From a bacterium (GTDB taxonomy: Bacteria; Bdellovibrionota; FAC87; UBA2466): 8,735 nucleotides of DNA. Positions 1 to 6,132 of this stretch are shown in pieces. The notes beneath the pieces were generated by a model. The model was not told the DNA's origin. It searched no databases and worked only from the letters and a program-made list of their open reading frames with translations. Location: NCBI GenBank assembly GCA_022842225.1, contig JALHPX010000093.1, positions 1 through 8,735 on the forward strand, given 5' to 3'. Numbering within the stretch: position 1 is the first letter of the stretch; each line of letters opens with the position of its first letter. A program made the position numbers and the translations under genes.

Positions 1-2
1 TC

Positions 3-980
3 GAGCAGCGCACTGTCGATTTATCCAAGGTAGAGATCTTGGTACTCGACGAAGTCGATCGCATGTTGGACATGGGCTTTCTGCCCCAAATTAAGAATAT
101 TTTGCGCTTCGTTCCCAAAGAGCGCCAAACCATGCTCTTCTCGGCCACTTTGCCGGATGAAGTGCAGCGTTTCGTGGGCCCGCTCGTAAAAGAGCCGATC
201 CGTATCTCCGTAGGGGATGCAACCAAGCCCAATGCTCAAGTGAAGGAAAGCATTCGCCGTGTCGGAAATGGAGAAAAGCCCCAGGCGCTGCTTGAGGAAC
301 TCAAGGCCCGAACCGGAAAAGTCCTAGTTTTCGTGCGCACCCAGTCTAGAACGCAGCGTTTGCAGCGTACTTTGGATCGCGAAGGTTACAACGCGGTCTG
401 CCTACACGGCGGCCGTACCCAGGGGCAAAGAAAACGCGCTCTGGAAGTGTTTCGCGGTGATTCAAATTCGATTATGATCGCGACAGACCTAGCGGGTCGA
501 GGATTGGACATCAACGATGTAGATCACGTGATCAACTTCGATGTACCGTCCACACGAGAAGATTACATTCACCGCATTGGCAGAACCGGTCGCGCGGAGC
601 GTACTGGTGAAGCCGTGAGTTTTGTGGAGCATGGGAATGCCGACGAAGAAAAAGTTGTCACCGGCAAGCGGCCGAACGGGCAAACGAACAGCAACAACAA
701 CACCGGTAGCAAAAGCTTCAACCGACCTAGACGTCCCGGTCAGCACCAAGGAAGACACCCCAGGAGAGAAAAGCAGCATGGTTTACAAACTGACTCTAGA
801 CGCGGGCCTGATGAGAGCCCCCGTTTTGCTCCCCGCAGTGAACGTCCTCAAGGCATGGGAGAGCGAAGGGAAGATCGAAATTTTCGAGGCGGACCGCGCC
901 AAGGAAGCAACCAACACCCTAAATCCGGGATGGCCGGGAGCGGTAAAGCCTCCAACTCGCAGCGCATGGCCTGGCGCTAG
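3..980 (+). CDS. DEAD-box ATP-dependent RNA helicase, C-terminal part (5' end outside the window)
   Basis: This is an ATP-dependent RNA-unwinding enzyme of the cytoplasm, most like the RhlE branch. The gene enters the window open, and 325 residues are visible from the first full codon at position 3. Box II is at residues 16-19 and reads DEVD instead of DEAD. Box III SAT is at 47-49, box IV (VLVFVRT) at 107-113, box V (ATDLAGRGLD) at 160-169, and box VI (HRIGRTGR) at 190-197. All the visible catalytic boxes of RecA domain 2 are intact. The last helix that usually follows box VI is short or missing. From about residue 219 the chain becomes a basic Arg/Gly/Gln/Asn-rich tail, as seen in many RhlE-type helicases and thought to bind RNA. 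About 200 nt of the tail DNA also encode the start of the next gene in another frame. The Q motif and boxes I, Ia and Ib lie upstream and were not seen. Confidence 0.95.
   Translation, partial: EQRTVDLSKVEILVLDEVDRMLDMGFLPQIKNILRFVPKERQTMLFSATLPDEVQRFVGPLVKEPIRISVGDATKPNAQVKESIRRVGNGEKPQALLEELKARTGKVLVFVRTQSRTQRLQRTLDREGYNAVCLHGGRTQGQRKRALEVFRGDSNSIMIATDLAGRGLDINDVDHVINFDVPSTREDYIHRIGRTGRAERTGEAVSFVEHGNADEEKVVTGKRPNGQTNSNNNTGSKSFNRPRRPGQHQGRHPRREKQHGLQTDSRRGPDESPRFAPRSERPQGMGERREDRNFRGGPRQGSNQHPKSGMAGSGKASNSQRMAWR
762..766 (+). promoter_or_regulatory. Shine-Dalgarno site for the nested PIN-like gene
   Basis: AGGAG, continuing as AGGAGAG to 768, lies 11 nt before the ATG at 778. It sits inside the helicase tail-coding sequence. 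It is the reason for choosing 778 over the earlier in-frame TTG at 622, whose extra 52 codons look like a low-complexity frame shadow. Confidence 0.6.
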
Positions 981-1317
981 AGCGAAAGCGCAGAAGAAAA
1001 ATGATTCGGGAGCAGCTTCTTTTCAAAGAATCTCCGCCGTTCTTTTTCCTCACCGCGACTCGCACCGGCTTTCGATTACCGAGGTAAATGCGGTCGCGCA
1101 TTTGCAACGGCATGTGACAGGCGCTCGTTCGGTGTTTGTAACTAGCAATACACGGGATTTTATTGATGACGGTCGTAGAGAGCGTCTCAATACGGTCTTT
1201 AAGATTGTCGTTATGACTCCGGAAGAAACCGTTACAATGTTCCAGAAAACCCATTCATGGGATGGGTTGGACGACGGTTCTGCAAAGAAAAAGCGCGCAA
1301 AAACTAGCCAGGCGTAA
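778..1317 (+). CDS. Probable PIN-domain-like protein, overlapping the helicase 3' end out of frame
   Basis: A 179-codon ORF in the +1 frame relative to the helicase, starting 203 nt before the helicase stop. It begins VYKLTLDAG, which fits the first strand and acidic residue (D8) of a PIN-type nuclease fold. It then has a helix and a strand, EGKIEIFEADR (30-40). The C-terminal half gives the best match. ITEVNAVAHL at 100-109 and VFVTSNTRDFIDDGRRERL at 119-137 resemble the late acidic helix and the 'FVTxDxDF' strand, and a 'TPEE' follows at 147-150. Where a classical PIN domain has Asp, residue 124 is Asn, so nuclease activity is uncertain. Residues 46-82 are an insert rich in Pro, Ala and Gly. 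The C-terminus is Lys-rich. No antitoxin-like partner is adjacent. The family assignment is pattern recognition only. That the ORF is translated is supported by the Shine-Dalgarno site and its protein-like C-terminal half. Confidence 0.6.
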   Translation: MVYKLTLDAGLMRAPVLLPAVNVLKAWESEGKIEIFEADRAKEATNTLNPGWPGAVKPPTRSAWPGARAKAQKKNDSGAASFQRISAVLFPHRDSHRLSITEVNAVAHLQRHVTGARSVFVTSNTRDFIDDGRRERLNTVFKIVVMTPEETVTMFQKTHSWDGLDDGSAKKKRAKTSQA

Positions 1318-2428
1318 TACCTCGTCTCGCTCTTTTCGCGAGAGGCTGGGGGATTATTTGGCTTCTTTGAATTCTGTTTTGGCTTTTCCATCGTACGGTT
1401 ATGAAACCGCCGACGGAAAGTTGTTTATTCCTACTCAACGGCAATTGTTCCGAGAGTTTTTTTCCGGGCTCAACGTGTTTTCTGATCGCAGAAAATGGGT
1501 TGGGTTCTTCTCTTGGGCTTCCAATTTGGCGTTTGGAATTCCTCTGGCGCTGTTTCTAATTTATCACTTCAGCTTCCCTCTCCTGCTGGCAGCGTTTGTC
1601 TACAGCATGATCATTCTAGGAACGCATGGAACGATTTGGTACCACCGCTATTCCACCCACCGCGGGTACCGATTTGCTCATCCGATTTTTCGTTTCATTA
1701 CAAAAAATCTGGTTGTGAAAATTATCGTCGAGGAAGCTTATGTAGTCTCGCACCATGTGCACCACCTGATGTCGGAGCAGCCGGGTGACCCTTACAACGT
1801 GCATGGCGGCTGGTGGTATTGCTTTCTCGCGGACGTGAACCACCAAGCGGTGGCAAAGGACCTTCCCCGCGCGCAGTATGAACGCGTGGCTCAGATGCTC
1901 GATCACACTGGCATCCGTCTAAATAGTTATGAGCAGTACCAGCGCTGGGGCTCCATTGCGCACCCACTTCGCACCTTGGCACACTTTGCACTGAACTGGG
2001 GATTTTGGTACGCGGTATTTTATCTCATCGGCGGACACGGACTTGCTCTGGCCCTTTTTGGCAGTTGCGGAATTTGGGCAATGGGAGTGCGCACCTTTAA
2101 TTACGACGGTCACGGTGGCGGTAAAGACAAACGCCAAGACGGAATCGACTTTAATCGACGAGACTTGTCGATCAATCAGCTGTGGCCTGGCCTAGTGACG
2201 GGCGAATGGCACAACAACCATCATCTTTACCCCAATGGCGCCCGTGCTGGTTTTCTGTCGCACCAGCTGGACTATGCTTGGTATTACATCTGGGCTTTAT
2301 GGAAAGTCGGAGCTGTGAGTTCTGTTCGAGATCCCAAAGCGGAATTCTTACGCAATCACTACGCTCCCTGGCTGGCAAAGAAAGCAGCAGACAAACAGCG
2401 AGCGCTCACTCCACTAGAAGCGTCCTGA
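1262..2428 (+). CDS. Membrane fatty acid desaturase (acyl-CoA delta-9 type)
   Basis: A di-iron enzyme of the inner membrane that introduces a double bond into fatty acyl chains using O2 and an electron donor. The three histidine boxes are complete: HRYSTH at residues 128-133, HHVHH at 164-168 and HNNHH at 317-321. NYDGH at 280-284 matches the extra Asn/His ligand site known from stearoyl-CoA desaturases. Hydrophobic spans lie at about 81-120 and 240-275. The 388-residue length fits the family. The ATG at 1262 overlaps the end of the PIN-like gene by 56 nt and has no good Shine-Dalgarno site. The first 30 residues are basic and not family-like, so a later start such as the TTG at 1358, preceded by a G-rich stretch, is possible. 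The acyl substrate and double-bond position cannot be read from sequence. The 3' end overlaps the opposing gene by 15 nt. Confidence 0.93.
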   Translation: MGWTTVLQRKSAQKLARRNTSSRSFRERLGDYLASLNSVLAFPSYGYETADGKLFIPTQRQLFREFFSGLNVFSDRRKWVGFFSWASNLAFGIPLALFLIYHFSFPLLLAAFVYSMIILGTHGTIWYHRYSTHRGYRFAHPIFRFITKNLVVKIIVEEAYVVSHHVHHLMSEQPGDPYNVHGGWWYCFLADVNHQAVAKDLPRAQYERVAQMLDHTGIRLNSYEQYQRWGSIAHPLRTLAHFALNWGFWYAVFYLIGGHGLALALFGSCGIWAMGVRTFNYDGHGGGKDKRQDGIDFNRRDLSINQLWPGLVTGEWHNNHHLYPNGARAGFLSHQLDYAWYYIWALWKVGAVSSVRDPKAEFLRNHYAPWLAKKAADKQRALTPLEAS

Positions 2429-3268
2429 TAGACCGACGAACGGATTGTAATCGTCCGCCGCATCGGTGACACCGAGATTTATCCCTGCGTCGAGTTGCCA
2501 GTCTTTTCCCACCGCGTACGTAAAGCCGATGTCCGCCGTGGCAACGACGTCTTCGCCAGGTTCTGTGGAAAACTGATTAAATATCTCGATGTATGCAGCC
2601 AGATCCCCCACCACATCATGCCCCAAAGTAAGAGTTGGAATCAGCTCGGAGTGGTAGCTAGGAGCTTTCTTATTCGCCGCTAGCCCGTATTGCACCATTC
2701 CACCAAGCGTAAAGCCCTCTGGCAATTTCACTGTATAGGGCACGATGATGCCGCCTTCGACGTAGTCGCTGCCAATTCCTGTTTTGCCGGTGGGCAATTG
2801 CAGATACGGCATAACGCCGATAGCGAAAGCGCCGCCATCGTTGCCCATGAGATTTACTTTTAATCGAATCGTAGAATCGCCCAAGCCCGTGGTGATCTGC
2901 GAAGCACCGTTGGTAATTACCTGCTGGCGGACCAACATCGGCACGAGCAACTGCAGGTCCGTGCGGTTGGTCAGGCCAGCCTTTAAATTGATGTAATTCA
3001 CCGTCAGCTTACCGGTTTGCGTATCTACTCCCGCATCCGATGCTCGGTCGGAAGTGTAGCTCATGAGATCCGTTTCAAACGAGAAGTGGCCCGCATCTAA
3101 GCTAAAAGGGCTCTCCGTCTTGTCGGGTCGGTCGGTGTAGAACTCGCGCATCTGCGACTGGGGGGTTGGGTGGAAGAGACTGTACTGCGCCTTACCCGAG
3201 TCATCGGCAAACGCGGCCGAGGAAATGACGCAAACCAAGATTAAGAAAAATTTATTAAACAAACTCAT
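2414..3268 (-). CDS. Outer-membrane beta-barrel of the Phenol_MetA_deg family (putative transporter)
   Basis: A predicted outer-membrane barrel of 284 residues. From the chosen ATG, a clear signal peptide runs to about residue 21, cleaved after AFA. The mature part opens with the family hallmark TDRPDKTESPFSLDAGHFS and the 'FETD' strand. Alternating amphipathic strands follow to the end, and the last residue is Phe, the usual BAM recognition signal. The family is named after a phenol meta-cleavage operon, but its role as a hydrophobic-compound channel is weakly established. I chose the start at 3268 because the signal peptide begins there. A GTG at 3316 would add 16 residues that fit no signal. 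The ATG lies inside the 3' end of the GNAT gene (overlap 14 nt, no strong Shine-Dalgarno site), so translation is probably coupled. The tail converges on the desaturase gene with a 15-nt overlap, leaving no room for a terminator between them. Confidence 0.88.
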   Translation of the reverse strand: MSLFNKFFLILVCVISSAAFADDSGKAQYSLFHPTPQSQMREFYTDRPDKTESPFSLDAGHFSFETDLMSYTSDRASDAGVDTQTGKLTVNYINLKAGLTNRTDLQLLVPMLVRQQVITNGASQITTGLGDSTIRLKVNLMGNDGGAFAIGVMPYLQLPTGKTGIGSDYVEGGIIVPYTVKLPEGFTLGGMVQYGLAANKKAPSYHSELIPTLTLGHDVVGDLAAYIEIFNQFSTEPGEDVVATADIGFTYAVGKDWQLDAGINLGVTDAADDYNPFVGLSGRF

Positions 3269-4106
3269 GAGACACGCATTCGCCGACTTTTTCGTAACCG
3301 ACTCGTTGATAAACACTGTTTGACGCGGCGTTTGTTAAGTCCGTGTAAAGAAAGCAGAGTTTTTTGCCTCTATTCAAGAAAAACTGACTTGCGTGCTGCA
3401 TCAATCGTGACGCGTATCGTCGCCCTCGAAAGGCGGGGGGGGTGTAGACCCAACTAAAGCGGACACCCGAGGCGGACTCGCCCACGGCGCCTGCCATCGC
3501 TACGACGCCCAATTCGGTTTCCCATAAAAATCGATTTTGCTTTTCTATCGCGCGGTGAGCTTCGGGAATGGTGTTCTTGTGCTCGTGCGCTGGCAGTTTG
3601 CAGTCGATATAAAACTGCAAATTCCAATCCGCCAGCAAATCAAAATCTGCCTGCGTCGCAATTCGCATCCGACCCGCGCTCTCGCCAGGGAGCGGGATCA
3701 CTTTTTTTAGCTGGTACACACCCTGCCGCATGCTGTGCCGAACGGCGCGGGAATGCTTGTTCGTCCACTCTTTACAGAAATAGTCAGAGGGTGCCGTGGC
3801 GCCAAAGACTCCGTTGATCGGCTCCTCGTAACTTTCCGCCGCTTGGGTCACTAAGTCCACAGCTTCCATCGGCATGTCGCTCAGGCCCAGTGCATAGGGT
3901 GGAGTCATCCACGTGGCGCCCACCACCCGGTCCCCCTCGTAAATCGCTCCAAGATAGAAGCGAGGATAGCGCTTAGGCTCATCGACGACCGCATTCACCA
4001 CACTCAGCATCACATTGTGCAAAGCCTCTTGCCGAAGCAAAAACGGAAAGACAGCGGAGCGAAAAGCCGCGGGATCTGTGAAGCGAGTAAAGCGAAGTTT
4101 TTCCAC
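3255..4106 (-). CDS. GNAT family N-acetyltransferase
   Basis: A cytoplasmic enzyme predicted to transfer acetyl from acetyl-CoA to an unknown amine. The C-terminal GNAT domain covers about residues 148-277. The acetyl-CoA-binding loop is VYTPPAFRGRRYAS at 220-233, close to the family's R-G-x-G-x-A but with Arg230 where Gly is usual. NAASNSVYQRVGYEKV at 259-274 is the typical GNAT end motif. Residues 1-140 look like a second, degenerate GNAT-like half with YLGAIYEGDRVVGATWMTP at 51-69, so this may be a two-lobed enzyme. The start is GTG (MEKLRFTRF). No Shine-Dalgarno site is close: GGAGGAG lies 23 nt upstream, and the GTG lies in a potential stem. A run of eight C's on the coding strand falls within codons 222-225 of the acetyl-CoA loop. 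The gene follows the secreted-protein gene after 56 nt and overlaps the outer-membrane gene by 14 nt. Confidence 0.88.
   Translation of the reverse strand: MEKLRFTRFTDPAAFRSAVFPFLLRQEALHNVMLSVVNAVVDEPKRYPRFYLGAIYEGDRVVGATWMTPPYALGLSDMPMEAVDLVTQAAESYEEPINGVFGATAPSDYFCKEWTNKHSRAVRHSMRQGVYQLKKVIPLPGESAGRMRIATQADFDLLADWNLQFYIDCKLPAHEHKNTIPEAHRAIEKQNRFLWETELGVVAMAGAVGESASGVRFSWVYTPPAFRGRRYASRLMQHASQFFLNRGKKLCFLYTDLTNAASNSVYQRVGYEKVGECVSHEFV
3435..3442 (-). repeat. Homopolymer tract of eight C (coding strand) inside the GNAT acetyl-CoA loop
   Basis: Eight consecutive G on the + strand, which read as C8 in the acetyltransferase gene at Thr222-Pro223-Pro224-Ala225. It is the longest G/C homopolymer I found in the window. 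Tracts of this length can slip during replication, and a one-base change would truncate or fuse the last quarter of the enzyme. Confidence 0.8.
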
Positions 4107-4159
4107 GCCCCATCTTAGCGTGGGGCCAGCTCCTCCCGCAAACTCCCAAAGAGAGCTGG
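4103..4159 (-). promoter_or_regulatory. Two tandem inverted repeats in the 5' leader of the GNAT gene
   Basis: Repeat 1 is a perfect 7-bp pair, CCAGCTC at 4126-4132 and GAGCTGG at 4153-4159, with a 20-nt loop. On the minus strand its 3' arm runs into the Shine-Dalgarno-like GGAGGAG (4130-4136). Repeat 2 is a perfect 6-bp pair, CCACGC at 4103-4108 and GCGTGG at 4118-4123, with a 9-nt loop, and its 3' arm on the minus strand contains the GTG start. The minus strand has no T-run, so a rho-independent terminator is unlikely. A role in controlling translation of the acetyltransferase is inference. Confidence 0.35.
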
Positions 4160-4162
4160 TGT

Positions 4163-5239
4163 CTAGTTATTACCTGGAGGAAGGAGATCAAAAACGGGAA
4201 ACACCTGCTCCTCTAACACCAACGAACCAGAGATTTGCAGCCGCACGCGATGAAGCAGACCAGCACCATCCCGCATCATGTAATGCAGATCCCCAACGGC
4301 TACGCCAGCAGCCGCACTCTCTACGCGGCCCCTGAGCTGCCGACTCGCAACCAGCTTTAGGTCATTGCGAACCAGGGCAAAGGTTTGCAATTGGTGACCA
4401 GTGAAGACGTGAAAAGCCGTTTGTGGCTCACTCTCTCCGTCGACAAAGACTTTTCCGGCTACCAGGATGCGTTTATGGCTTGAGGGCCTGAGCGGCACAG
4501 AACTTATGATGTCGATGCTTCTTCCGTCTAAATCGAAGGCCGAGATCGAACGCGAATCCACCACGCCGAGAATAAAGGAATTTGGTCCGTCTGCGACTTC
4601 CGGGCCCATTACGTGGGGAACGACGCTGAGTCCGTGAATCGGGCCATCCATCATCGTGTTATCGAGAAACTCTATCGTCGAGCGGCGAAAACCAAAATCT
4701 AGCCCCAACATTCTTACATTCAGAGTTGAGTCGGTAGATGCGAAGACCATCGGAGTTAAAACGGATTCCAGCGGAGATGCAAAAAACGATTCGACTCCGA
4801 GCTGTACATTCTCACCTACTTTGCTCGAATCCAGGATTCGGTGCTTGGCGCCATCAAACCGATAGATACGGACTCCTCCCATATGCTCCACCGAGAACAA
4901 ATGGGGTCGCAACGTCTTGCCCTCTTCTCTCTCACCAAAAGGCAGGACCGACAGGCCCCGCACTAAGACCGGAAGAGAAAAGGTGTACGTCTCGTTCATT
5001 GTTACTGCTTCAACGGTTTTGCCGTGGGCGCGAAAAACGAGTTGCTCGCCAATCGCGTAAACAACTTTTGGGCGGTGGGATTTTGCACCGTAAATCGAGA
5101 GGGTTTGCCCCACCTCTAATCCCATCTGCTCAATGAGAAGCCGACAAAGATCCGACCCCTGTGCAGGAGCGGACACAAGAATAAAAAAACAAAAGCAAAT
5201 CAAACAGTTGGCGCGAGCCTTGGCGAGAGAGTGATTCAT
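4163..5239 (-). CDS. Exported protein of unknown function
   Basis: A 358-residue protein I do not recognise. It starts with a Sec signal peptide: a charged N-region (KARAN), a hydrophobic core of about residues 12-24 with three cysteines (12, 15 and 17), and a likely cut near APAQG, so it should reach the periplasm or beyond. The mature part is rich in short beta strands and turns, for example FDLDGRSIDIISSVPL, GKVFVDGESEPQTAFHVF and GVAVGDLHYMMRDGAGLL. This could be a beta-propeller-like fold, but I could not define regular blades. There are no transmembrane segments after the signal and no recognised catalytic motif. The ATG at 5239 has a pyrimidine-rich upstream sequence and no Shine-Dalgarno site. 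It is chosen because the signal peptide begins there. The gene sits between the VOC gene (134-nt gap) and the GNAT gene (56-nt gap) on the same strand. Confidence 0.8.
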   Translation of the reverse strand: MNHSLAKARANCLICFCFFILVSAPAQGSDLCRLLIEQMGLEVGQTLSIYGAKSHRPKVVYAIGEQLVFRAHGKTVEAVTMNETYTFSLPVLVRGLSVLPFGEREEGKTLRPHLFSVEHMGGVRIYRFDGAKHRILDSSKVGENVQLGVESFFASPLESVLTPMVFASTDSTLNVRMLGLDFGFRRSTIEFLDNTMMDGPIHGLSVVPHVMGPEVADGPNSFILGVVDSRSISAFDLDGRSIDIISSVPLRPSSHKRILVAGKVFVDGESEPQTAFHVFTGHQLQTFALVRNDLKLVASRQLRGRVESAAAGVAVGDLHYMMRDGAGLLHRVRLQISGSLVLEEQVFPVFDLLPPGNN

Positions 5240-5373
5240 GTGGGAAGGAGGCTTTTTGCCGCCTATGACTCATCTTGTCAAGCCCGGCAATGGCAGACTC
5301 CTCGAGAGCGACCCGAACGGAAGGCGGCAATACGTCCTGACTCGATATCGACGACAAACCTCAGCTTTAGCGC
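5240..5373. other. Gap between the VOC and secreted-protein genes
   Basis: No gene is supported here. It holds an imperfect hairpin (AGGAGGC, T5, GCCGCCT, 5247-5264). On the minus strand no U-run follows it, so it is not a classical terminator for the VOC gene. The + strand AAGGAGG at 5245-5251, followed 13 nt later by ATG, opens a 40-codon frame that does not look like a protein. A minus-strand TTG frame from 5357 is discussed among the rejected items. Confidence 0.4.
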
Positions 5374-6132
5374 TTACACTCGCTTAGCTGCGTAGGCGCG
5401 CATCTTCTTTTCGGCAGACTTTATGTCCGCTTCGGTGATTTCCCAGAGGTTCTTGTCTTTCACCAGCGCATGAAGTTCTTCAAAAAGCTCAAAATCCAAG
5501 AAGGGTGTGACTTTGCCGCGGCGGTACTCTTCTTCCTTCTCGCCATAGAGCCCGAGGAAGGTCTTGTCGTTAAACCAAGATTCTCGGTTGCGGTCGGAAA
5601 GTTTCTTTAAGAGTTCTTCACTTGGATTGCGCTGTAGGTATTCGAAAAACATTCCGCTTGGCGGAGAACCAGGGAAGAACCATTCACCAGTAAAAACCTG
5701 TATCACGTCTTCGCTGTCATCGCGTAACACGGGCGTAATAAAATTCACTCCCAGTTCGGTCGCGTGGCGGTGAAACGAAAGGAGGTCTGGCGTGCGCAGA
5801 GCGATGTGCTGCCAATGCGCTGCGGCACGATGTTGATTGAGCATTTCGCGCACATGCGATTGCATCTTGGCCGGCTCGGAGGGCTGGACCACGGCAATCA
5901 TCGTGTTTTCTAATTCGGATTTGCTTTCGGCTCCATGACCCGTCTGCATTGCAAAAGTAAGCGACTTCTCCCCTTCGCCAGCAACCCACTCCTTACGCTT
6001 TTCGTAGAGCATGTGCTCAGGGCTGCAGCCAAATATGGTGCGGAAGACGATATAGGAGACGTTGTACATCTCCGGCTGCACCAACAATGTCATGTGATCG
6101 ACTTTGAAATTCAGGAATGACGGACGTTCCAT
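5374..6132 (-). CDS. Half-length 4-hydroxyphenylpyruvate dioxygenase-like VOC protein
   Basis: A predicted Fe(II) dioxygenase of the vicinal-oxygen-chelate superfamily, 252 residues. It matches the catalytic C-terminal half of 4-hydroxyphenylpyruvate dioxygenase. The metal triad is visible: His13 in KVDHMTLLV, His109 in WQHIALRTPD and Glu164 in MFFEYLQR. IQVFT at 144-148 matches the 'QIFT' substrate-site strand of that enzyme. SWFNDKTFLGLYG at 185-197 stands where HPPD has its gating 'GNFKALF' helix. HPPD itself is about 350-400 residues with two barrels. Here the N-terminal barrel is absent and an extra helical tail (200-252) is present. The substrate may therefore differ. I use the ATG at 6132 because AGGGGG lies 6 nt upstream and the homology starts just after. 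An open frame extends to 6282, but the added residues are not family-like and would overlap the divergent exporter gene. Confidence 0.82.
   Translation of the reverse strand: MERPSFLNFKVDHMTLLVQPEMYNVSYIVFRTIFGCSPEHMLYEKRKEWVAGEGEKSLTFAMQTGHGAESKSELENTMIAVVQPSEPAKMQSHVREMLNQHRAAAHWQHIALRTPDLLSFHRHATELGVNFITPVLRDDSEDVIQVFTGEWFFPGSPPSGMFFEYLQRNPSEELLKKLSDRNRESWFNDKTFLGLYGEKEEEYRRGKVTPFLDFELFEELHALVKDKNLWEITEADIKSAEKKMRAYAAKRV

Noticed and set aside
489..779. Minus-strand 96-codon frame across the helicase box V-VI region
   Set aside because: It is antisense to well-conserved helicase motifs, has no ribosome site and does not look like a protein.
919..1391. Two minus-strand frames of about 110 codons opposite the PIN-like gene
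   Set aside because: They are rich in Arg and Ser with no domain-like pattern, and they mirror the + strand coding frame. The + strand frame has a Shine-Dalgarno site and family-like motifs.
3269..3316. Upstream GTG extension of the outer-membrane protein by 16 residues
   Set aside because: It would bury the signal peptide behind a polar stretch and overlap the acetyltransferase further. The internal ATG gives a normal signal peptide.
4103..4123. CCACGC/GCGTGG stem considered as a terminator for the secreted-protein gene
   Set aside because: It lies across the next gene's start codon and lacks a T-run on the minus strand. A leader structure is the better reading.
5247..5264. Hairpin AGGAGGC-T5-GCCGCCT considered as a terminator
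   Set aside because: There is an internal mismatch and neither strand has a U-run after the stem.
5130..5357. Minus-strand 75-codon TTG frame whose first 40 residues look somewhat protein-like
   Set aside because: The later half is a frame shadow of the secreted protein's signal peptide. There is no good ribosome site and no recognisable domain. It could be a remnant, but I cannot support it as a gene.
5265..5387. Plus-strand 40-codon frame after AAGGAGG at 5245-5251
   Set aside because: The spacing of 13 nt is long, the translation is Arg-rich without pattern, and it runs into the end of the VOC gene on the opposite strand.
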